Source: Flavobacteriaceae bacterium | GTDB taxonomy: Bacteria > Bacteroidota > Bacteroidia > Flavobacteriales > Flavobacteriaceae | DNA length: 9,906 nucleotides | Assembly (NCBI GenBank): GCA_002700405.1 | Contig: PACY01000005.1 | Span: 1-9,906, forward strand | Direction: 5' to 3' | Shown here: positions 1 through 7,300 of the stretch, piece after piece | Numbering within the stretch: position 1 is the first letter of the stretch | Layout: each line of letters opens with the position of its first letter | Made by a program: the position numbers and the translations under genes | The notes under the pieces: generated by a model | Databases searched by the model: none | What the model was told of the DNA's origin: nothing | The model's input: the letters and a program-made list of their open reading frames with translations, nothing else

Positions 1-126
1 AATTACATAAAATGAGTCATTAATATAACCAGTATCAATTCTTTTATAGGTTAGATTAAATGGATTTACATCAAAATTTGATAGAATGTTATTTAGCTTA
101 GTAGTATTCACTTGGATTGATTCCAT
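1..126 (-). CDS. Phosphotransferase (APH/choline-kinase-like), N-terminal fragment
   Basis: The minus strand opens an ATG frame at 126 that stays open for 42 codons to the window edge, so only the N-terminus is seen. The fragment reads MESIQVNTTKLNNILSNF, then a short linker, then IDTGYINDSFYVI. A helix followed by a strand ending in G-[YH]-I-N-D-[ST]-[FY]-x-V is the usual beginning of aminoglycoside-phosphotransferase-fold small-molecule kinases, which phosphorylate sugars, choline or homoserine with ATP. The catalytic HxD-type loop lies outside the window. The start overlaps the last 19 bp of the upstream nucleotidyltransferase, so the two are almost certainly translationally coupled. Family knowledge: Bacteroidota often encode such a kinase next to this type of nucleotidyltransferase. 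I infer an anomeric sugar kinase that feeds the transferase, by analogy with AmgK/MurU. The substrate cannot be told. Confidence 0.72.
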   Translation of the reverse strand, partial: MESIQVNTTKLNNILSNFDVNPFNLTYKRIDTGYINDSFYVI

Positions 127-1001
127 AATGGAGTTGGATAATCTCCATTGTCCGTATATTCTTTTAAATTTTCTACCGCGGCTAACTTATCCTCTGCATA
201 AGTAACCCCAAACCATTTGCTTTCAGAGTCAATAACTTTAATTTCAATTACATTATTCTGCAATAGTGTTTGAGCGGCATATGGAAGATATATTTCATCT
301 TTTTCTATGTTATCTAATTTAGAGTGCATTTTAATTATATATTCCTCTAGGTAATCAAATATTGTTTCATTGCAGACCCAATAATTCATTGAAACAAAAT
401 CCTCTTCCTGCAATATATTTCCGCTATCATGATCAATTATTTTATCTCCTTGTCTTTGTATTTCCAAATGCTCTATGATTGAAGTCAAATTATTATTCTT
501 TTCCTTACATACTCCTCTAGAAACTGTTCCATATTTCGACAAGGTGTTTTTTAATTGGTAAGTGATAAGACCATAAGTTGATTTAACCGTATTTGAGTTA
601 ATAAAATTAGCTGCATTTTTAAAAGCGTTTTTATCATAAAAATCATCTGCATTAATTATAGCAAAATCTGTCTTTATTACATCCTTTGCACACCAGACAG
701 CATGGGCTGTACCCCATGGTTTTATTCTACTAGGATGAGCAGTAATATTATTTGGAAGATTACTTACTTCCTGAATAATTACATCAACTTTAACCTCACT
801 TGGGATTCTAGGTCTTAAATATTCGTATAGAAAATCTTTATTTTCTTTTTTTGTTATTAAAACAATATGATTAAAACCATTTTCAATAGCATCATAGATG
901 CTGAATTCTAGTAGAAACTCTTTATTTGGGCCTAGATCATCAAATTGCTTTAATTTTCCATATCTACTACCACTACCCGCTGCCATTACTAGTAAAACCA
1001 T
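108..1001 (-). CDS. Sugar-phosphate nucleotidyltransferase family protein
   Basis: A 297-aa cytosolic protein with the Rossmann-like nucleotidyltransferase fold. The N-terminal strand runs into the NTP-binding loop AAGSGSRYGKLKQ (residues 7-19, matching GxGxRxGxxK). Next come GPNKEFLLEFSIYDA (24-38), a KPWGTAHAV segment (94-102) that normally contacts the base and sugar, and NADDFY (117-122), where the acidic pair would hold the catalytic metal. SMNYWV (204-209) and WFGVTYAEDK (263-272) complete the usual order, and the length is normal. Such enzymes join a sugar 1-phosphate to an NTP, giving a nucleotide sugar and pyrophosphate. Its start lies 5 bp after the HprK-like gene, and its end overlaps the phosphotransferase start by 19 bp, so all three are one operon. 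A kinase/nucleotidyltransferase pair suggests salvage of a free sugar to NDP-sugar. The exact sugar and nucleotide are unknown, and MurU-like activity is only an analogy. Confidence 0.88.
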   Translation of the reverse strand: MVLLVMAAGSGSRYGKLKQFDDLGPNKEFLLEFSIYDAIENGFNHIVLITKKENKDFLYEYLRPRIPSEVKVDVIIQEVSNLPNNITAHPSRIKPWGTAHAVWCAKDVIKTDFAIINADDFYDKNAFKNAANFINSNTVKSTYGLITYQLKNTLSKYGTVSRGVCKEKNNNLTSIIEHLEIQRQGDKIIDHDSGNILQEEDFVSMNYWVCNETIFDYLEEYIIKMHSKLDNIEKDEIYLPYAAQTLLQNNVIEIKVIDSESKWFGVTYAEDKLAAVENLKEYTDNGDYPTPLWNQSK

Positions 1002-1006
1002 TATAA

Positions 1007-2110
1007 TTATTTTAACTTGTTAATTAAATTTATAGCTTTTTCATTATTACTATAATGTAAACTATAAAATTCTGTATTAATTATCCAGTCAATAAACTTT
1101 TTTGCATGTTTTTCCTTTGATGCAATCCAAGCATCAGGCAAAAATTGTTTTATTGCATCCTTTTTTTCAATCTTATTAAGTGTGTTAAGCCCTTTTAAAT
1201 CATATTGGACATGAATTACCTTATTGCAATTAAAGGGACCTAAATATTCAAATTTTGGAGGTAAATATTTAACCCAACCTTTTATTTCATTAATATAGTA
1301 AGATTGTAATTTTTCAAAATCATTAAAAATTGATGAAACTTTATTAAAGAAACTCTCCTTTATTGAAATAGCTGATGGAAATGAATATATACATGAGTTA
1401 TCTGACAATATTGGAGTAAAATCATCAGAAACAAAATTAAATCCACTGGTCATTAGAATTGTTGTTAGAGAGCTTTTTCCACTTCCAGAATCTCCTGTTA
1501 GCATAATAGCATCATTATTTTTTTCAATTGCAGAAGCATGTAATACTCCCATCCAATCATCCTCAATCTTTTCATAAAAAAAGGAGGTTAGTTCCATTGA
1601 AAACTTCCCCTGAAACTCATGCATATTTTCATGTGTCCATCCACCAATACATGTATTTTTATTAAATAGGTAGATTACTTTGTCTTCAGAAAAAACTGTT
1701 AATTCTCCAGATATTTTATGTTCTTCATTTGATTGAAGATGCAAAAACTTAGGATTAATTAAACCTTTTGTCATCTCAGAATCAAAATTCACTTTAATAG
1801 TTTTATTGTTAAAGGTATATTTAACGTCTATTTCAGTTGTTTTTGAAATTTTTTTTGTTTTAAGAATTTTATTATTGGAAGTATTAATACATTCACTAAT
1901 AAATTCATTCATTTGAGTATTAATTTCTATATAATTTTTCTCAGATAAGTTAAGAGAATCGTTAATCCTTTTTATGAATTTATCATTATCACTTAGTTTG
2001 AGTGATAGTAATTTAGAAAATTCCTTGTCAACAACTACATATTTATTAGAAGATTTAAACCAATATATATCTGTACTACTAGAAATTTCCTCTTTCAGAT
2101 AAGAAATCAT
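1007..2110 (-). CDS. HprK-like P-loop kinase
   Basis: A 367-aa protein whose C-terminal half resembles the catalytic domain of HPr kinase/phosphorylase. It shows HASA (191-194), a Walker A loop TGDSGSGKSS (205-214) and SDDF (228-231), the acidic pair that follows the P-loop in HprK-type kinases. Residues 1 to about 180 do not look like the classical HprK N-terminal domain. Residues 17-75 have a pattern loosely like a PqqD-type small winged helix. No signal peptide or membrane segment is seen, so it should be cytosolic. No PTS gene is present in the window, so a role on HPr is unlikely. It is the first gene of the operon with the nucleotidyltransferase and phosphotransferase, which suggests it phosphorylates a small molecule or protein in that pathway. 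The ATG at 2110 sits about 20 bp behind a good -7 box. The fold assignment is fairly sure; the substrate is unknown. Confidence 0.75.
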   Translation of the reverse strand: MISYLKEEISSSTDIYWFKSSNKYVVVDKEFSKLLSLKLSDNDKFIKRINDSLNLSEKNYIEINTQMNEFISECINTSNNKILKTKKISKTTEIDVKYTFNNKTIKVNFDSEMTKGLINPKFLHLQSNEEHKISGELTVFSEDKVIYLFNKNTCIGGWTHENMHEFQGKFSMELTSFFYEKIEDDWMGVLHASAIEKNNDAIMLTGDSGSGKSSLTTILMTSGFNFVSDDFTPILSDNSCIYSFPSAISIKESFFNKVSSIFNDFEKLQSYYINEIKGWVKYLPPKFEYLGPFNCNKVIHVQYDLKGLNTLNKIEKKDAIKQFLPDAWIASKEKHAKKFIDWIINTEFYSLHYSNNEKAINLINKLK

Positions 2111-2119
2111 ACTTATAAA

Positions 2120-2163
2120 ATTAATAGTTCAAAGATAATACTAGATATTACATATATGACAAA
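2120..2163 (-). promoter_or_regulatory. Promoter of the HprK-like/nucleotidyltransferase operon
   Basis: On the minus strand TATCTTTG (2137-2130) matches the Bacteroidota -7 box TAnnTTTG exactly. A TTTG (2163-2160) lies 22 bp upstream as the -33 element. The -33 element falls at the edge of the T-tract of the preceding terminator. The predicted 5' leader is short, about 20 nt to the ATG at 2110, and has no Shine-Dalgarno sequence. Confidence 0.55.
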
Positions 2164-2189
2164 AAAAAACCCTCAAAAGAGGGTTTTTT
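2161..2189 (-). terminator. Rho-independent terminator after the 64-aa gene
   Basis: A perfect inverted repeat: CCCTC (2170-2174), a loop of four A (2175-2178) and GAGGG (2179-2183). It is extended by A/T pairing of 2164-2169 with 2184-2189. Read on the minus strand, the hairpin is followed by nine T residues (2169-2161), a classical intrinsic terminator about 20 bp past the stop of the 64-aa gene. The six T residues on the plus strand could also end rightward transcripts, but no plus-strand gene precedes it here. Confidence 0.9.
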
Positions 2190-2208
2190 AAATAATTTTA
2201 AAAACTTT

Positions 2209-2403
2209 TTATTTTCCTTTTAAAAACGGAAGACCAGTTTTTTGGTTTTCTACAACTGATTTACCTGATGGTAAGTCACAAGCATTAGGTCTTGAGTCTT
2301 TTGCGAAATAATAAATTGTTTGATTTCTTCCACCTTTTAACACTACATCTTTAGAGTGTAAGTGGTAAGTTTTTCCTTTACTGTTTGTGTGAGTATAACC
2401 CAT
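2209..2403 (-). CDS. Small basic conserved-type protein, function unknown
   Basis: A 64-aa protein with no signal peptide or membrane segment. It carries 11 Lys/Arg against 4 Asp/Glu, three histidines and a single cysteine (Cys42). It begins GYTHTNSKGKTYHLHSKDV and has a central GGRNQTIYYFAK and a tail ENQKTGLPFLK, motif-like blocks rich in Tyr and Thr. I recall very similar 60-65 aa proteins of unknown function in other Bacteroidota, but I cannot confirm this here. The gene stands alone, with its own -7-like promoter and a strong terminator directly behind it, so it is a true, separately expressed gene and not a chance frame. The positive charge would suit nucleic-acid or ribosome binding, but that is a guess. 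Confidence 0.8.
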   Translation of the reverse strand: MGYTHTNSKGKTYHLHSKDVVLKGGRNQTIYYFAKDSRPNACDLPSGKSVVENQKTGLPFLKGK

Positions 2404-2424
2404 GTCTTAATTAGTTTTTAAATT

Positions 2425-2465
2425 ATTAATAGCTTAAAGATAGGTTTTTTCTCTGATAAAACAAA
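2425..2465 (-). promoter_or_regulatory. Promoter of the 64-aa protein gene
   Basis: On the minus strand TATCTTTA (2442-2435) is one base off the TAnnTTTG consensus. A TTTTG (2466-2462) lies 19 bp upstream as the -33 element. From the -7 box on, 18 nt (2442-2425) match the promoter region of the HprK-like operon (2137-2120) at 16 positions, which strengthens both calls. Confidence 0.5.
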
Positions 2466-2516
2466 AGATTTACCCATATAATAACTTTTTTATTTTTTTA
2501 GCTTTTTATCTGTTGG

Positions 2517-3560
2517 CTATAATTTGATTTTTTTAGAACTTAAATTATAGAAATTCTGAGTCCTTATAACGGCATTTTCACTTATATCTTTCCAAAAAAA
2601 GTTTATATCTCCAACATGATAATTCTTTATAAGGGAGAGTTGAATTCTTTTAGGAATTTTTCTGGGAACATTTGACCATATAATCCCATCTTCTACACTT
2701 ATTTTAATTGACTGTGGATAGATGTTATTGTCATAAAATAATAAACCCATATGCTGGTTAAACTCGGTTTTATTTGAATTATCCCAGGTTATTGGGTTTA
2801 CTACAACAGAATTATTTTTCCAACTAAAGTACGCTGGATCAATATTTTTTCTAGGTTTTTTATTTTTTCTAAAAGTATTCCAAGTGACATAACCTTTATT
2901 TTCAGTAGGACTATACATCGGTTTAATATCATTAAAATAATCTTTTTTAATACTTGTGCCAATTAAGTATGCTGCAATTAGTCTGTCTTTTAAATCTTTG
3001 CCGTCAAAAAAATCTCTTAGTAGCATTTTGCAATGCACTGCACCTTGACTATGACCAGCAATTATAATAGGCCTGCCTTTATTTAAATTGTTAATATAGT
3101 ATGTAAAAGCTTTTTTAATGTCATTATAAGCAATTTCTCCAGCAATTAAACCGCCATTGCTAGTGTAAGGTTCAAAAAATACTCTATAATGCGCCTGTCT
3201 ATATAATGGGCTATAAATTCTTCCCGCTTTTGCCCAAGCTGATGCTTGGTATTGGATTGCAGTGTTTCTAATTATATTATTCTGATCTTCATTATAAATA
3301 TCTGCATTCCAAGAAATATTATTCTTATCAGTAATTAAGGTAGGATATATATAGAATACATCAGCTTTAAGATCATCAATATTTTCAGGATAAATGCTAT
3401 TTAATATGCTATCCTGGATTTCTGGATGAGCAATCCAAGAATTTAAGTTTGAATAATTAGGTTCATCAGGCACTTCAGATTCAACAAATGGCTTTGTTAT
3501 ATAAGTTGTCTTACATGAGAAAATAATAAATGTAAAAAAGAAAAAAAATATCTTTTTCAT
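2517..3560 (-). CDS. DUF3089-type alpha/beta-hydrolase lipoprotein
   Basis: A 347-aa protein with a lipoprotein signal: MKK, a phenylalanine-rich core, and the lipobox IFSC with Cys16 as the lipid anchor. It should therefore be in the periplasm or on an outer-membrane leaflet. The mature part follows the DUF3089 pattern: ADVFYIYPT (66-74), an AWAKAGRIYSPLYRQ segment (109-122) and the nucleophile elbow IAGHSQGA (167-174) with Ser171. YH followed by GD (314-318) and N329...R333 near the C-terminus make His315 the likely catalytic histidine. Serine hydrolases of this fold cleave esters or amides; the substrate of the family is not established. The length is typical. It is transcribed divergently from the beta-barrel gene, with only 56 bp between the starts. 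Downstream I see no GC-rich terminator before the 64-aa gene, whose own promoter begins about 50 bp away. Confidence 0.85.
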   Translation of the reverse strand: MKKIFFFFFTFIIFSCKTTYITKPFVESEVPDEPNYSNLNSWIAHPEIQDSILNSIYPENIDDLKADVFYIYPTLITDKNNISWNADIYNEDQNNIIRNTAIQYQASAWAKAGRIYSPLYRQAHYRVFFEPYTSNGGLIAGEIAYNDIKKAFTYYINNLNKGRPIIIAGHSQGAVHCKMLLRDFFDGKDLKDRLIAAYLIGTSIKKDYFNDIKPMYSPTENKGYVTWNTFRKNKKPRKNIDPAYFSWKNNSVVVNPITWDNSNKTEFNQHMGLLFYDNNIYPQSIKISVEDGIIWSNVPRKIPKRIQLSLIKNYHVGDINFFWKDISENAVIRTQNFYNLSSKKIKL

Positions 3561-3616
3561 TATATGGTATTGGTCTGGTTATTGATATTATATTTGTAAA
3601 AATAAAAAACAAACTT
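3561..3616. promoter_or_regulatory. Divergent promoter region, lipoprotein / beta-barrel
   Basis: This 56-bp gap must drive both directions. On the plus strand TATATTTG (3589-3596) is an exact TAnnTTTG -7 box, with TTG (3570-3572) 16 bp upstream, pointing at the beta-barrel gene at 3617. On the minus strand no TAnnTTTG is present. There is only TATAAT (3592-3587) with TTTG (3613-3610) 17 bp upstream, which overlaps the rightward promoter. The two promoters would then compete. The rightward call is moderate and the leftward one weak. Confidence 0.5.
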
Positions 3617-4279
3617 ATGAAAAGAATTATTATTCCTTTACTTTTTACAATTGTTTCTTACTCACAAAATGATGTTCAAAATGTTCGAGTTATAAAAGAT
3701 GATTCTCAAGTAACAGAGTTAGTTAATACATTAGGAAAAAATGAAATTAAGTTAGATGTCATAGACCTGCTATTTCAACCAGCTTTAAGTATTTCATATG
3801 AGAGAATATCAGATTCTTATTCATCCTTTGGAGGAGATGTTTTTATAAATTTTAACAATGTTAATTCTAGTGTTTCTTGGACTGATAGTTTTTCGATTTC
3901 TCCATTTTACAGATTTTATTTTTTAAACAAGAAGGATTTTGGAGGAGCTGGTTTTTTTGTTGAGCTTTTTTCTAAATTTTCCTTTGGCCAAGAGACGGTT
4001 GAGTATGCCTATGGTATATATGATGAATTAACTGAACCATATTTTGAATTCGTTGATGAAAATTATTTTGATATAGGTTTAGGAGTAGGGATTGGAAGAA
4101 AATGGATTAACAAAAAAGGGATAACCTTTGAAATAATGTTTGGTATTGGAAGGTATTTACTTGATGAAGTAGGAGGGGTAGATGATCAGTCTATGCCGTT
4201 TGGTGTAGATGATGTGTTTCGTAACCATAGGCCAGAGGTAACTGTTAAGGGAGGAATATCTATTGGTAAGAGATTCTAA
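3617..4279 (+). CDS. Outer-membrane beta-barrel protein (DUF3575-like)
   Basis: A 220-aa protein with a short signal peptide (MKRIIIPLLFTIVSYSQ) and likely cleavage around residues 16-17. After a polar stretch comes KNEIKLDVIDLLFQPALSIS then YERI (41-64), the opening strand pattern of DUF3575-type small barrels. Alternating hydrophobic/aromatic strands follow: FGGDVFINF (71-79), SISPFYRFYFL (93-103), AGFFVELFSKFSFG (111-124), FDIGLGVGIGRKW (151-163) and ITFEIMFGIGRYL (169-181). The chain ends in ISIGKRF, with a C-terminal Phe as expected for a BAM-inserted outer-membrane protein. There are probably about eight strands. The next gene, for the CotH-family secreted protein, starts 27 bp later with no recognisable promoter between them, so the two are probably co-transcribed. 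Any functional link is inference from that position. Confidence 0.8.
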   Translation: MKRIIIPLLFTIVSYSQNDVQNVRVIKDDSQVTELVNTLGKNEIKLDVIDLLFQPALSISYERISDSYSSFGGDVFINFNNVNSSVSWTDSFSISPFYRFYFLNKKDFGGAGFFVELFSKFSFGQETVEYAYGIYDELTEPYFEFVDENYFDIGLGVGIGRKWINKKGITFEIMFGIGRYLLDEVGGVDDQSMPFGVDDVFRNHRPEVTVKGGISIGKRF

Positions 4280-4306
4280 TTACTTTTTTAGATATTTGTA
4301 AAGACT

Positions 4307-7300
4307 ATGGATCTAAAGAATTTATTTACAATAATTTTTTTAATTTTTTCAATTACAATTAATTCTCAATCGATTAGAATTAACGAAGTAGTGGGATCAA
4401 ATTCTACAATTTTTGATGAAGATGGAGATACACCAGACTGGATTGAGCTTTATAATTATGGATCAGAAGCTATTTCATTACATAATTGGAATATATCTGA
4501 TGAAGAGAATGATGATGAACCATGGATTTTTCCAGAAATTTCTTTACTAGCAGATGAATACTTGCTAATCTGGGCATCCTCAAAAGATAGATCTGAAATC
4601 AATTATATAAGAACACATGTGAATCATGGTGATGAGTTTAAATATATAGTCCCTAATGGAAATATTCAATATTGGAATACTTTAGGTTTTAATGATGAAA
4701 GCTGGGATGTTGGGCTAAGTAGTTTTGGATATGGAGACAATGATGATGAAACTCAGCTTCCTTTTGGAACTATCTCGGTTTACTTAAGAAAACAATTTTC
4801 TATAGATGATGCTAGTCTTATTCAAGGGTTAATTTTAGACGTTGATTATGATGATGGTTTTGTTGCATATATTAATGGAGTGGAAATCGCTAGAGCTAAC
4901 ATTAATGGTTCGCCGCCTTCTTATAATGCGACTACACCTGCTGAACATGAAGCACTAATATATGATGGTGGGATTCCAGTGAGATATTCAATTGATAATC
5001 CTCAAGACTTTTTAGTAGATGGTGAAAATATTTTAAGTATTCAGGCTCATAATATTTCCGATGAATCTTCAGATTTAACTATTATTCCATTTCTTTCTGC
5101 TGTATATTCTGATTCAACAGATGAAGGAATTATTCCACCTGAAATATTAGACTTAAGTCCAGTTAGTTTTATGCATACAAATTTTAAAATTTCATCATCA
5201 GGGGAAACTATTTATCTTAGAGACCCATCTAACAATTTAGTTGATTCTGTTACTATTGAAAATTTATCTGCAGATGTTTCCTATGGTGTTTCAATGAATT
5301 CTAATGAATTAGTGTATTTTGATATTCCTACTCCAGAAGGTGAGAATAATTCAGAAGAATTCTTAGGTGTATTAATATCTGAGGTTATATTCTCACACAA
5401 TGCAGGAATATTAGAATCACCTATTTCATTAGTATTAGAAGCTGGAGAAGATGAATATATAAGATATACTAAGGATAGAACTGAGCCAAATGCTTTATCC
5501 TATTTATATGAAGGACCCATTGAAATTAATGTTAACTCTGTAATAAGAGCAAAATCTTTTAAGGATAGTTATATTTCTTCCTATTCTTATACCAGAACTT
5601 ATCTTTTTAATGTATCTCACGAAATCCCTTTTGTTTCATTAGTTACAGATCCTTATAATTTATTTGATGATGATTATGGAATTTACGTATATGGTGATGA
5701 GTATAATCCTGCTTATCCCCATTTTGGTGCTAATTTCTGGGAAGATTGGGAACGACCTATACATTTTTCATTATATAATGAAGATGGAACTTTGGCTGCA
5801 AATTATAATGCAGGAGTAAAAATATTTGGTGGTTGGAGTAGAGGTCAGGATCAAAGATCATTGTCAATATTTGCTAGAGGAGGATATGGTGTTTCAGAAT
5901 TTGAATATCAATTTTTTGAAGATATTAATTATGACGAATTTCAATCATTAGTTCTTAGAAACTCAGGAAATGATTGGTTACGTAGTAATATAAGAGATGT
6001 TGCTACCACAAGTTTAATGGAGGGCTCTGGTCTTGATTATCAAAAATATACTTCAGTAGCATCATATATTAATGGTGATTATTGGGGAATTTATCATATG
6101 CGAGAAAAAACTAGTGAAAACATGCTTGCTTCTAAACATAATGTAAATGCAAATGAAATTGATTTACTTGAATTAAATGCTGAGATTGTTGATGGAGATA
6201 ATCAGGAATATATTGAATTAAGAAATTTTGTTGAAGAAAATGATTTATCAATTCAAAGTAATTATGAGTATGTTAAAAATGAAATTGATATTAATAATTT
6301 TATAATGTATAATGTAGCTCAAATCTATATTGATAATAGAGATTGGCCAGGAAATAATATTAAATATTGGAAACATCCAGAAGGTAAGTGGAGATGGATA
6401 TTGTATGATACAGATTTTGGATTCTCAGGTCAATGGTGGTCTAGTTGGGATTTAGATTATGCCTATTCATATAATACTTTAGAATTTGCTTTAGATTCAA
6501 ATGGTCCAAGTTGGCCAAACCCACCCTGGTCAACACTTATGTTTAGAAGACTTGTAGAAAACATAGAGTTTAGAAACAAGTTTATTAATAGGTATGCAGA
6601 TGAGATGAATTCTAGATTTCTTCCTGATAGAGTTATCGACCATTTTACTAATATTTATGATAGTATTTTAAGTGAAATTCCTAACCACCTTGATAGATGG
6701 AACAGCGGTATGAGTTCATCAGACATATATTTTTATGTAGATAAAATGAATAATTTTGCTGCAAATAGACAGCCGGAAGCCAAACAGCATATTTTAGAAG
6801 AATTTAATTTACCTGATTATCACAAAGTCTCAATTCTTAATCAAACTCCTACATATGGATATGTTAGATTAAATAATAATCTGATAATACAAGAAGAAGA
6901 TTGGGAAGGAGATTATTTTGAAGAGGTTCCAATTACATTAAAGGCTGTTGCAGAGTCTGGGTATGAGTTTTCTCATTGGAGTGGGGAAAGTGATTCGACA
7001 GATAGCGAAATAGAGCTAAGTATTTCTGAATATTCAGAAATACAAGCACATTTTATTCCAGGTTCAGAGGTAAATATTGTTATAAATGAAATTAATTATA
7101 AATCATCTGATGAATTTGATACAGGAGACTGGATAGAGTTATATAACCCAAATTCAAGTTCAATTGATCTTTCTAGTTGGGTATTTAAGGATAATAATGA
7201 TTCTAACACCTATATTATTCCTGAAGGAACAACAATTCAAGAAGACAGCTATCTTGTCATAGTAAAAGATGAAGATGATTTTCTAGATTATTTTCCAGAA

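Noticed and set aside
1007..2110. Calling the P-loop protein a true HPr kinase/phosphorylase (hprK).
   Set aside because: The N-terminal half does not resemble that of HprK, no HPr or PTS gene is nearby, and the operon partners point to sugar activation instead.
2499..2519. TAGC...GCTA inverted repeat next to the lipoprotein stop codon, considered as its terminator.
   Set aside because: The arms are only four bases with a long loop, and no T-tract follows on the minus strand.
3534..3548. A-tracts of six and eight bases in the signal-peptide codons of the lipoprotein gene, which could suggest slipped-strand phase variation.
   Set aside because: Runs of this length are common by chance in such AT-rich DNA and simply encode the Lys/Phe-rich signal peptide. 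There is no other sign of a phase-variable surface gene.
4280..4306. GATATTTG before the CotH-family gene, considered as a separate -7 promoter box.
   Set aside because: It does not fit TAnnTTTG (it starts GA, not TA) and no -33 element is placed correctly. Co-transcription with the barrel gene is simpler.
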